A stretch of 64,000 bases of DNA from JALZAI01 sp038212215 (GTDB lineage: Bacteria; Actinomycetota; Actinomycetes; Mycobacteriales; Jatrophihabitantaceae), in the NCBI GenBank assembly GCA_038212215.1, contig JBBQUT010000012.1, forward strand, positions 38,372 to 102,371. The letters are read 5' to 3'. The notes beneath the pieces are model-generated. The model saw nothing but the letters and a program-made list of their open reading frames with translations, did no database searches and was not told the DNA's origin. A program made the position numbers and the translations under genes. Shown here piece after piece: positions 1-8,975 of the stretch (the stretch's first letter is position 1; each line of letters opens with the position of its first letter).

Positions 1-1
1 G

Positions 2-883
2 ATCCTCGGCGGCCTCGCCGTCACCGTGGCCTTCCGCGCGGGACTGTTCAACATCGGCGTCCAAGGTCAGCTCATTGTGGGCGCGATCTTCGCGGGCTAC
101 GTCGGGTTCGCCTTCTCCTTGCCCCCGGGATTGCATCTGCTACTTGCGCTTTTCGCCGGGGTGCTCGGCGGTGCGCTCTGGGGCGGGTTGGTCGGCTTCC
201 TCAAGGCCCGGACCGGCGCCCACGAAGTCATCACGACGATCATGCTGAACTACGTGGCGGTGTACCTGCTGGGCTATCTGCTCGGGCTCGACGGATTCCA
301 GAAGCAGCGCTCGTCCGAGGCGATCTCGCGTCCGGTGCACTCCAGCGCACGGCTGCCGCACCTGTTCAATGACCTGCACTCCGGGATCATCGTGGCGCTG
401 CTCGCAGCCGGCGGATGCTGGTGGCTGCTGTCACGTTCCACGCTGGGCTTTACGCTGCGGGCCGTCGGGGCCAACGCGTTCGCTGCCCGCACAGCCGGAA
501 TGAAGATCGAGCGCAGCTACCTCACCGTGATGGTCATCTCCGGTGCGCTGGCTGGCCTGGTGGGCTGCTCGCAGATCCTCGGCACGCGCTCCGCCCTGAC
601 CCAGGACGTCGACGCCGGCTTCGGCTTCGACGCGATCACGGTGGCGCTGCTCGGGCGCGGCACTCCGGTCGGCACCGTGCTGGCCGGGCTCCTGTTCGGG
701 GCCTTCCGCGCTGGCGGAGTCGTCATGGCCACCGATACGAGCACCCCGGCCGACGTCGTGTCGGTGATGGAACCGGTGATGGTGCTGTTCATCGCCGCGC
801 CGGCCCTGATCCGCGGCATGTTCCGGCTGCGCGCGACAGGCACCGGCGGCGTCGGGCAGCTCGCAAAGGGGTGGAACGGATGA
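2..883 (+). CDS. Nucleoside ABC transporter permease, 5' end outside window
   Basis: This is the membrane subunit of a BmpA/Rns/Nup-type nucleoside importer (BPD_transp_2, branched-chain amino-acid/sugar permease superfamily). The reading frame is open from the first bases of the window, so the N-terminus is missing; an internal GTG at 26 is not the true start, because the residues before it (ILGGLAVT) fit the family. The visible 293 residues are strongly hydrophobic with several membrane spans and carry the family's FNIGVQGQLIVGA segment near the start. Its stop overlaps the start of the second permease in an ATGA, so the two are translationally coupled. The ATPase and the substrate-binding lipoprotein are presumably just upstream of the window. 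Substrate assignment to nucleosides rests on the family and on the following cdd-deoA-add genes. Confidence 0.9.
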   Translation: MLGGLAVTVAFRAGLFNIGVQGQLIVGAIFAGYVGFAFSLPPGLHLLLALFAGVLGGALWGGLVGFLKARTGAHEVITTIMLNYVAVYLLGYLLGLDGFQKQRSSEAISRPVHSSARLPHLFNDLHSGIIVALLAAGGCWWLLSRSTLGFTLRAVGANAFAARTAGMKIERSYLTVMVISGALAGLVGCSQILGTRSALTQDVDAGFGFDAITVALLGRGTPVGTVLAGLLFGAFRAGGVVMATDTSTPADVVSVMEPVMVLFIAAPALIRGMFRLRATGTGGVGQLAKGWNG

Positions 884-2184
884 CGACGACCGCCGAGCCG
901 GAACTGGTCATCACGCACGGGGTCGTCGAGGTCGCGCAATCGGCCCGGCGCCGCATCGGCACAGGTGCCGCCCTCGTCCTCACCGGCCTCGTGTGCGCGC
1001 TGGCATGGGGTGTCGGCGCCAGGAACGGCGAGGCCGCGTTCGACCTCTCGCAATTCGGCGACAAGTACACGATCCCGACCGTGCGGTTCCCTGGCGGCGC
1101 GGTCGCGATGATCTTCGGCGTGCTCATCATCGCGATGGGCATCGGCCAACTCGTACGCGGTTACTCCAGATCGCAGATGCGTGTCGTGCTCAGCAGCACG
1201 CTGCTGCTGTTCGTGCTGAGCTTCTTGTGCTGGGCAGCCACCGGCGACCCGACTACCGCGATCAGCGTTGCCGGTCTGCTGCAGCAGTCCGTTGTCGCCG
1301 CGATGCCGTTCATCCTGGGCGCACTTGCCGGCATCATCTGCGAGCGCTCCGGAATCATCAATATCGCCATCGAAGGCCAGTTGCTCGTCGGCGCGTTCGC
1401 CGGTTCGCTGTTCGGCTCGGTCGCGCACAATCTCGGCGTCGGTCTGATCGGCGCCGTGCTCGCCGGGGCGGCGATCGGATTGCTGCTCGCGGTGTTCGCC
1501 ATCCGCTACCTGGTCAATCAGGTAGTGCTCGGTGTGGTGCTCAACACCTTCGCGCTCGGGCTGACCAACCTCGGCTACCACGCGATCATGCAGAGCAACC
1601 CGGACCTCTACAACGCGTCCAACACTTTGCCGCAGATAAAGATCCCGCTGCTCAGCGACCTGCCGCTAGTGGGGTCGGTGCTCTTCAACGCCAACATCAT
1701 CGTCTATCTCACCTACGCGCTGATCGTGGTTGTCGACGTCGCGCTGTTCCGCACCCGCTGGGGATTGCGCACCCGCGCGGTTGGCGAGCATCCGAAAGCG
1801 GCCGACACGGTGGGTATCAAGGTGCGACGCACCCGCTACCGGAACGTGTTCATCGGCGGGCTGATCGCCGGTCTGGGTGGCGCGATCCTGACGATCGGCG
1901 GCTCCGGGCAGTTCAACAACAACATCTCCTCCGGACGAGGCTTCATCGCGCTCGCCGCCGTGATCTTCGGACGGTGGAGCCCGCGTGGGGCGGTCGCTGC
2001 TGCACTGCTGTTCGGGTTCACCGACCAACTGCAGACGACGCTGTCCATCGTCGGCACCCCGGTCCGGATTCCGTCCGCGTTCCTGTCGATGGCGCCCTAC
2101 GTCGCTACCGTGTTCGCTGTGGCCGGACTCGTCGGCCGCGTGCAGGCCCCGGCCGCCGACGGCGCGCCGTACACGAAGGATTGA
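880..2184 (+). CDS. Nucleoside ABC transporter permease, second subunit
   Basis: A 434-residue partner permease of the same transporter. The start at 880 is set by the ATGA overlap with the upstream permease; a longer frame reading from 415 lies within the upstream gene and is not used. An N-terminal membrane anchor (about residues 28-50) and a second hydrophobic segment come before the conserved core, which contains ERSGIINIAIEGQLLVGAF, the counterpart of the sequence in the first subunit. This longer N-terminal extension is typical of the second permease in NupPQ/RnsCD pairs. The cytidine deaminase gene begins 7 bp downstream, so transport and catabolism are probably one transcript. Confidence 0.92.
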   Translation: MTTTAEPELVITHGVVEVAQSARRRIGTGAALVLTGLVCALAWGVGARNGEAAFDLSQFGDKYTIPTVRFPGGAVAMIFGVLIIAMGIGQLVRGYSRSQMRVVLSSTLLLFVLSFLCWAATGDPTTAISVAGLLQQSVVAAMPFILGALAGIICERSGIINIAIEGQLLVGAFAGSLFGSVAHNLGVGLIGAVLAGAAIGLLLAVFAIRYLVNQVVLGVVLNTFALGLTNLGYHAIMQSNPDLYNASNTLPQIKIPLLSDLPLVGSVLFNANIIVYLTYALIVVVDVALFRTRWGLRTRAVGEHPKAADTVGIKVRRTRYRNVFIGGLIAGLGGAILTIGGSGQFNNNISSGRGFIALAAVIFGRWSPRGAVAAALLFGFTDQLQTTLSIVGTPVRIPSAFLSMAPYVATVFAVAGLVGRVQAPAADGAPYTKD

Positions 2185-2191
2185 GAAGACG

Positions 2192-2561
2192 ATGGCGATC
2201 GACTGGCCGGCACTGCGCCGTGCTGCACTGCAGGCGATGGGCAACGCCTATGCCCCGTACTCACAGTTCCCTGTCGGCGCGGCGGCACTGGTTGACGACG
2301 GGCGCATCGTCAGCGGCTGCAACGTCGAGAACGCCTCGTATGGGGTGGGCCTCTGCGCCGAGTGCGGGCTCGTGTCCGCGCTGCACGCGGGCGGCGGCGG
2401 CAGCCTGGTCGCGTTCGCTTGCGTCGATTCGCGCGGCTCGATCCTGATGCCGTGCGGCCGGTGCCGGCAGTTGCTGTGGGAGCACGGCGGGCCGGACCTG
2501 CTGGTCGACACCAGCGAGGGCCCGAAGCCGATGACCGAGATCCTGCCGCTGGCGTTCGGGC

Positions 2562-2578
<17 letters not shown>
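2192..2578 (+). CDS. cdd: Cytidine deaminase
   Basis: Hydrolytic deamination of cytidine and deoxycytidine to uridine and deoxyuridine. The 128-residue length matches the homotetrameric short form. The zinc site is complete: CAEC supplies one Cys and the catalytic Glu, and PCGRC supplies the other two Cys ligands. The substrate-binding stretch SGCNVENASYG is intact. ATG at 2192 has a weak GAGAAG purine stretch in front. The 3' end overlaps the deoA start by 17 bp, indicating coupled expression; the product feeds thymidine phosphorylase. Confidence 0.96.
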
Positions 2579-3851
<1,273 letters not shown>

Positions 3852-3880
3852 GCACAGCCGTCCTGGCCCCAGGGGCTCGA

Positions 3881-3886
3881 TACCGT
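3881..3886 (+). promoter_or_regulatory. Predicted leaderless -10 element of add
   Basis: TACCGT followed by exactly 7 nt and then ATG at 3894. No Shine-Dalgarno sequence lies between them. The position is that of a -10 box whose transcript would begin at the start codon. Confidence 0.55.
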
Positions 3887-3893
3887 TGGCGCC

Positions 3894-4985
3894 ATGCCTA
3901 CCCTCGCCGCGCCCACCCCGCTCGACGACGAAGCGATCCGCCGCGCCCCCAAGGTGCTGCTGCACGACCACCTGGACGGCGGATTGCGGCCGGCGACGAT
4001 CGTCGAACTCGCCGAGCAGATCGGTTACCAGGCGTTGCCGGCAAAGGATCCCGACGTGCTCGCCGAGTGGTTCCGCGCCGCGGCCAACGCCCGCTCGCTG
4101 GAGACCTACCTGGAAACCTTCGCGCATACCGTCGCCGTGATGCAGACCGCGGCGGGGATCAGCCGCGTCGCCCAGGAGGCGGCCGAGGATCTCGCGGACG
4201 ACGGGGTTGTCTACGCCGAGATCCGGTGGGCGCCCGAGCTGCATGTCGACGGCGGGCTGACCCTTGACCAGGTCGTGGACGCGGCCCTTTCGGGTTTCCG
4301 CGCCGGCGAGGCCGCTGCGGCCGGACGCGGCCACCGGATCCGCGTGGGCGCGATCCTTACCGCGATGCGGCATGCGGCGCGCTCGCGCGAGATCGCCGAG
4401 TTGGCCGTGGCATACCGCGACGTCGGCGTGTTCGGCTTCGACATCGCCGGCGCCGAGGCCGGCTTCCCGCCGAGCCGGCACCTGGACGCCTTCGAGTACG
4501 TTCGTCGCGAGAACTTCCACTTCACCATCCACGCCGGCGAGGGATTCGGGCTGCCCTCGATCTGGGAGGCGATCCAGTGGTGCGGCACCGACCGGCTGGG
4601 GCACGGCGTGCGCATCGTCGACGACATCGCCGCGGACGGGTCGTTGGGGCGCCTGGCGCAATACGTGCGCGACAAGCGCATCCCGCTGGAGATGTGCCCG
4701 TCGTCCAACGTGCAGACCGGCGCCGCAGCTTCGATCGCCGAGCACCCGATCGGGGAGCTTCGCCGGCGGCGATTCCGGGTGACCATCAACACCGACAATC
4801 GGCTGATGAGCGCGACCTCGATGTCGCGGGAAATGACTCTGCTCGTCGAAGCGTTCGGCTACGGCTGGGCGGACCTGCAGTGGTTCACCATCAATGCGAT
4901 GAAGAGCGCGTTCCTGCCTTTCGACGATCGCCTGGACATCATCGACACGCAGATCAAACCCGGCTACGCCGCGCTGATGGTGTGA
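3894..4985 (+). CDS. add: Adenosine deaminase
   Basis: Deaminates adenosine and deoxyadenosine to inosine and deoxyinosine, which the purine nucleoside phosphorylase at 19.1-19.9 kb can cleave. It has 363 residues of metal-dependent TIM-barrel hydrolase. Visible zinc and catalytic motifs are HDHLDG near residue 25, the HAGEGFG segment, LGHGVRI and INTDNRLMS, the last being the usual actinobacterial form of the Asp-containing zinc motif. It is separated from deoA by 42 bp that contain a leaderless-type -10, so it may have its own transcript in addition to readthrough. Confidence 0.96.
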   Translation: MPTLAAPTPLDDEAIRRAPKVLLHDHLDGGLRPATIVELAEQIGYQALPAKDPDVLAEWFRAAANARSLETYLETFAHTVAVMQTAAGISRVAQEAAEDLADDGVVYAEIRWAPELHVDGGLTLDQVVDAALSGFRAGEAAAAGRGHRIRVGAILTAMRHAARSREIAELAVAYRDVGVFGFDIAGAEAGFPPSRHLDAFEYVRRENFHFTIHAGEGFGLPSIWEAIQWCGTDRLGHGVRIVDDIAADGSLGRLAQYVRDKRIPLEMCPSSNVQTGAAASIAEHPIGELRRRRFRVTINTDNRLMSATSMSREMTLLVEAFGYGWADLQWFTINAMKSAFLPFDDRLDIIDTQIKPGYAALMV

Positions 4986-4997
4986 GCGAAACGCGTC

Positions 4998-5023
4998 CAG
5001 GACGTTGCGGATGAATGAAGATC
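4998..5023. repeat. Dispersed 26-nt repeat, copy 1 (convergent 3' intergenic)
   Basis: The last 14 bases, GATGAATGAAGATC (5010-5023), recur exactly at 16105-16118, and the preceding CAGGA plus CGT also recur with one indel. Both copies lie in the gap between two convergent genes. The AT-rich core is unusual against this GC-rich background. Function unknown; a 3'-end or transcript-stability element is possible. Confidence 0.5.
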
Positions 5024-5042
5024 ACCGGGCCAACGCGGCAAG

Positions 5043-6323
5043 TCAGTACACCAAGCCGTGGGCCTGCTTCGCCGCCAGCACCCGCAGCGCTGCCGCGTGC
5101 ACCTGCCGGGTGAAGCTCGCCGATGACCGCATCCGATCCAGAATCGCCGACGTCATCGCGCCCGCCTGGGAGGCGTTCACGGTGAGCACGATGTCGCCGC
5201 CGGCCCGGATGAAACGCCACGCCCGCTCGCCGGGCGAATAGCCGCTGACCTGCCGGGCATTGCCGAGGTCGTCGCTGATCACGATGCCGCGAAAGCCCAG
5301 CTTGCCGCGCAGCAGGCCGGTGACGACCGCCGATGAGAACGCCGCCGGCCCCGCCGGGTCGATGCGCGGGTAGATCGCCGTAGACATCATCACGAACGCG
5401 ACGCCGGCCCGGATTGCCGCCGCGAAAGGTTGCAAGTACGGGTCATCGGCGGAAGTCGTCACGTCGGTGACTCCGCTCGTGGTGTCGGTGTTCTCGCTGA
5501 CCCGGCCGAGACCCGGAAAGTGCTTGACCGTCGCGATGAGGCCCGCGGCGGCGAACCCGCGAAGCACGGCCAGGCCGTGTGACGTGACCGTCGCGGTGTC
5601 GTGCCCGTACTCGCGATCCAGGTCGCCGATCGGCGGGTTGTTCGTCGTACCCGGGGGGACGGTGTCCAGCACCGGGGCCAGGTCGACGTTGACTCCGCCC
5701 GCACGGAGTTCACTTGCCCAGGACGTCGCACGCGACTGCAGCGTCGCGGTCGACCAGCCGCCCTGGGTCAGCGCGCTGGGCATATCGGTGAAGTCCGGGC
5801 CGCGCAGCCGCCGCACCAGCCCGCCCTCCTGGTCGGTCGCCACGAACAATCCGGTCTGCGCGGGTGCAATGTGCTGCAGCGCCCTGGTGAGCGTCTTCTC
5901 CTGGCTGATGCTGAGGCTGCTGTTGCCGTCGAGGATCACCGAGCCGACGTGCTGGGCCTGGATTGCGGTGGCCGTGGTGCTGCTCAGGTACGTGCTCGGG
6001 CAGTCGATCATGAGCAGCTGACCGACCCGTTGCGCGTCGCTCATCGCGTTGAAGATCCGGCGCGCTGCCGTCGTCGGGACGTGCGAGGCAGTCGCGCTGC
6101 TGCTCGACGGCGACGCGGACGACGAGGACGAGGACGCGGACGTGGACGACGATGACGACGAGGACGATGAGGCCCGCGACGACGACGGCGACGCGCTGGA
6201 CGGTGCTGTCTTGGAAGGCAGCGCGCTGCCACTCGGCGTCGGGGACCCGGAGCTATGCCCGGCTGTGTTCGAGGAGCACGCCGCGAGCAGCGCGATTGCG
6301 GCGGCGACTATCGGGCGGCGCAT
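5043..6323 (-). CDS. Glycoside hydrolase family 3 lipoprotein (NagZ-like, variant active site)
   Basis: A 426-residue exported lipoprotein. The start at 6323 gives a compact signal peptide (MRRPIVAAAIALLAACSS) with lipobox LAAC and acylated Cys16; a GTG at 6341 is an alternative. A Ser-rich linker of about 65 residues then leads to a GH3 N-terminal TIM barrel with TDQEGGLVRR, KHFPGLG and VISDDLG. The last motif holds the nucleophile Asp. The Asp-His acid/base dyad of NagZ (DxH following KHFPGHG) is not evident: the region reads GLGRVSENTDTTSGV. Beta-N-acetylhexosaminidase activity in peptidoglycan or glycan turnover is therefore plausible but not assured. It lies 6 bp downstream of the monooxygenase stop and is probably cotranscribed with it. 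Confidence 0.82.
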   Translation of the reverse strand: MRRPIVAAAIALLAACSSNTAGHSSGSPTPSGSALPSKTAPSSASPSSSRASSSSSSSSSTSASSSSSSASPSSSSATASHVPTTAARRIFNAMSDAQRVGQLLMIDCPSTYLSSTTATAIQAQHVGSVILDGNSSLSISQEKTLTRALQHIAPAQTGLFVATDQEGGLVRRLRGPDFTDMPSALTQGGWSTATLQSRATSWASELRAGGVNVDLAPVLDTVPPGTTNNPPIGDLDREYGHDTATVTSHGLAVLRGFAAAGLIATVKHFPGLGRVSENTDTTSGVTDVTTSADDPYLQPFAAAIRAGVAFVMMSTAIYPRIDPAGPAAFSSAVVTGLLRGKLGFRGIVISDDLGNARQVSGYSPGERAWRFIRAGGDIVLTVNASQAGAMTSAILDRMRSSASFTRQVHAAALRVLAAKQAHGLVY

Positions 6324-6347
6324 CTGTCCATGGTGGCGCACTTGGGC

Positions 6348-7382
6348 TCAAAGCTGTCCCAAGCCGAGCGGGAGCTCCCCGAACAGTTCGCGCACCAGTT
6401 CGTTCGAGCGAGCCCGGTCCTTGGCCGAGTGCACCATCGTGGAGATCATCAGCTCGTCCGCGCGGGTCGCTTCGAGCAGCGCGGCCAACGAGCCCCGAAC
6501 CGTCTCCGGGCTGCCGATCGCCTGGCCGTCGCGGCGTTGCCGGGCGAAGTCGCGCTCGATGCTCGTCCATGGGTACTCGGCGGCCTGTTCCGGGGTCGGT
6601 AACCGCCCCGGACGGCCCTGCCGCAACTGGATGAACGCCAGCGCCCCTGGCAGCGCGAGCCGCTCGGCCTCGGCGTCGGTGTCCGCGCAGATTGCCTGCA
6701 CGCTGACCATTGCATACGGCTCGTCCAGGACCCGTCCGGGGCGAAAGCTTGAGCGGTACCGCTCCAGCGCCGGCAGCGTGTTGACACTGCTGAAGTGATG
6801 GGCGAACGCGAACGGCAGGCCCAGCAGCCCGGCCAGCTCCGCGCTGAATCCGCTGGAGCCGAGCAGCCAGATGGGCGGGGTCTGCTCCGCGCGGGGCACC
6901 GCACTGATCGCCGCGTTCGGATGTCCCGCGGGCCACTCGCCGGCGAGGTAGCAGCCAAGCTCGGCCAGCTGCTCCGGAAAGTCGTCGGCGCCCGGCTGGG
7001 CGACCCGGCGCAGCGCTCGGGCAGTCACCTGATCGGTGCCAGGCGCCCGGCCCAGGCCGACGTCGATGCGTCCGGGGTAGAGCGAGGCCAACGTGCCGAA
7101 CTGTTCGGCTACTACCAGCGGCGCGTGGTTGGGCAGCATCACGCCGCCCGATCCGACGCGCAAGCGGGTCGTCGCGGCGGCGAGGGCGCTGATGAGCACC
7201 GGCGGCGCCGAGCTCGCGATGCCGGGCATGTTGTGGTGCTCGGCGACCCACAACCGGGTGAATCCGAGATCCTCGACGGTGCGGGCCAGATCGAGACTGG
7301 CATGCAGCGCCTCGGTGGTGTCGCTTCCCTCGCCCACCGTGGCGAGGTCGAGCACGGACAGCGGGACGGCAGGAAGGCTCAC
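6348..7382 (-). CDS. LLM-class flavin-dependent oxidoreductase
   Basis: Luciferase-like monooxygenase fold, 344 residues. The start was moved to GTG 7382 because GGAGGG sits 4-5 nt in front of it; the extra 14 codons upstream are not family-like. Recognisable features are LWVAEHHNMPGIASSAP, LRVGSGGVMLPNH, YPGRIDVGLGRAPG and WLLGSSGFSA, all typical of the subgroup annotated as LLM-class MsnO8-like oxidoreductases using F420 or FMN. The substrate cannot be read from sequence. The stop is 25 bp before the GH3 lipoprotein start, suggesting an operon without an obvious functional link. Confidence 0.88.
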   Translation of the reverse strand: MSLPAVPLSVLDLATVGEGSDTTEALHASLDLARTVEDLGFTRLWVAEHHNMPGIASSAPPVLISALAAATTRLRVGSGGVMLPNHAPLVVAEQFGTLASLYPGRIDVGLGRAPGTDQVTARALRRVAQPGADDFPEQLAELGCYLAGEWPAGHPNAAISAVPRAEQTPPIWLLGSSGFSAELAGLLGLPFAFAHHFSSVNTLPALERYRSSFRPGRVLDEPYAMVSVQAICADTDAEAERLALPGALAFIQLRQGRPGRLPTPEQAAEYPWTSIERDFARQRRDGQAIGSPETVRGSLAALLEATRADELMISTMVHSAKDRARSNELVRELFGELPLGLGQL

Positions 7383-7445
7383 ATCACCCTCCAACCCGCG
7401 CCGCCCACGCGGTGTTCCGCGCACGCGCGCCTCGCTTCGTGTCGC

Positions 7446-8957
7446 TCACGCCCAGTCGAAGGTTCGGGTGACCGCCTTCTTCCAGTTCGCCAACAGCTCG
7501 GCGCGGCGCTCCTCGGCCATATTGGGCTGCCACTGCTTGTCGGCCCGCCAATTCGCGACGATCTCCTCCGTCGAGGACCAGAAGCCCACCGCGAGCCCGG
7601 CTGCGTACGCCGCACCCAGCGCTGTCGTCTCCGCCACGACCGGACGCACGACCGGCACGTCGAGGATGTCGGCCTGGAATTGCATCAGCAACTCGTTGAC
7701 GACCATGCCGCCGTCGACCTTGAGCCGGGTGAGCGCGACACCGGAGTCGGCGTTCATCGCCTCGACCACCTCCCTCGTCTGGAAGGCCGTCGCCTCCAGT
7801 GCGGCGCGGGCGAGGTGGCTGCGGTTGACGAATCGGGTGAGTCCCACCACCGCGCCGCGCGCGTCCTGGCGCCAGTAGGGCGCATAGAGCCCGGAGAACG
7901 CGGGCACGAAGTAGGCGCCACCGTTGTCGCCGACCTCGCGCGCGAGCTGCTCGATCTCGCTGGCGGAGGAGATGAGCCCGAGGTTGTCGCGCAGCCATTG
8001 CACCAGCGATCCGGTGACTGCGATCGAGCCCTCCAGCGCGAAGACCGGTGCCTGTTCGCCGATGCGGTAGCAGACGGTCGTCAGCAGCCCGTGCTCGCTG
8101 AGCACCTTCTCCGTCCCGGTGTTGAGCAGGAGGAAGTTGCCGGTGCCGTAGGTGTTTTTCGCCTCGCCGGGCTTCAGGCACGCCTGCCCGAAGGTGGCTG
8201 CCTGCTGGTCGCCGAGGATGCCGGCGATCGGCACCCCGGCAAGCGGGCCGCGCTCGCGTGCGTTGGCATACACCTCGGCCGACGAATGGATCTCGGGCAG
8301 CATCGACAAGGGGATGCCCATCTCGTCGGCGATCTCCGGGATCCAGCCCAGGGTGTCGAGGTCCATGAGCAGTGTGCGTGAGGCGTTGGTGACGTCGGTG
8401 ACGTGCACGCCACCGTCCGTGCCGCCGGACAAATTCCACACCAGCCACGAATCCATCGTCCCGAACGCGAGCTCGCCGTTGTCGGCGCGAGCGCGGGCAC
8501 CGTCGACATTGTCGAGGATCCAGCGCAGCTTCGGTCCGGCGAAGTAGGTGGCAAGCGGCAGTCCCGTGCGCTGCCGGTAACGTTCCGGCCCGCCGCCGAG
8601 CGCGGCCAGCTCGTCGCAGATCGGCTGGGTGCGGGTGTCCTGCCACACGATGGTCGGGCCGACCGGCTCGCCGGTCGCGCGATCCCAGACCATGGTCGTC
8701 TCGCGCTGGTTGGTCACCCCGATGGCGACCACGTCCCCGCGATTCACCTCGGCGCGGGCCAGCGCGCCGGCCAGCACGCGGCGGGTGTTGGTCCAGATCT
8801 CGGTGGCGTCGTGCTCGACCAGGCCGGCCCGCGGCAGGTGCTGGCTGTGCTCGACCTGCTCGCTGGCGACGACGTGCGCTTCGTGATCGAACAGGATGCA
8901 CCGGGTAGACGTCGTGCCCTGGTCGATGGCTGCGATCACAGCTGGCGTCTGCCTCAT
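7446..8957 (-). CDS. glpK: Glycerol kinase
   Basis: ATP-dependent phosphorylation of glycerol to sn-glycerol-3-phosphate. Length 503 residues, full-length FGGY family. The N-terminus carries AAIDQGTTSTRCILFDH, the phosphate-1 motif of the ASKHA fold, and the C-terminal half has LKVDGGMVVNELLMQFQAD and ETTALGAAYAAGLAVG. It is divergent from glpD with under 20 bp between start codons, so the two promoters overlap each other or the opposite coding start. No leaderless -10 was found for glpK itself. Confidence 0.96.
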   Translation of the reverse strand: MRQTPAVIAAIDQGTTSTRCILFDHEAHVVASEQVEHSQHLPRAGLVEHDATEIWTNTRRVLAGALARAEVNRGDVVAIGVTNQRETTMVWDRATGEPVGPTIVWQDTRTQPICDELAALGGGPERYRQRTGLPLATYFAGPKLRWILDNVDGARARADNGELAFGTMDSWLVWNLSGGTDGGVHVTDVTNASRTLLMDLDTLGWIPEIADEMGIPLSMLPEIHSSAEVYANARERGPLAGVPIAGILGDQQAATFGQACLKPGEAKNTYGTGNFLLLNTGTEKVLSEHGLLTTVCYRIGEQAPVFALEGSIAVTGSLVQWLRDNLGLISSASEIEQLAREVGDNGGAYFVPAFSGLYAPYWRQDARGAVVGLTRFVNRSHLARAALEATAFQTREVVEAMNADSGVALTRLKVDGGMVVNELLMQFQADILDVPVVRPVVAETTALGAAYAAGLAVGFWSSTEEIVANWRADKQWQPNMAEERRAELLANWKKAVTRTFDWA

Positions 8958-8962
8958 TGCGC

Positions 8963-8968
8963 TAGCGT
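8963..8968 (+). promoter_or_regulatory. Predicted leaderless -10 element of glpD
   Basis: TAGCGT, then 7 nt, then GTG at 8976. This spacing decides the glpD start among three in-frame GTG codons (8967, 8976, 8991), none of which has a Shine-Dalgarno sequence. Confidence 0.5.
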
Positions 8969-8975
8969 GCCACTA

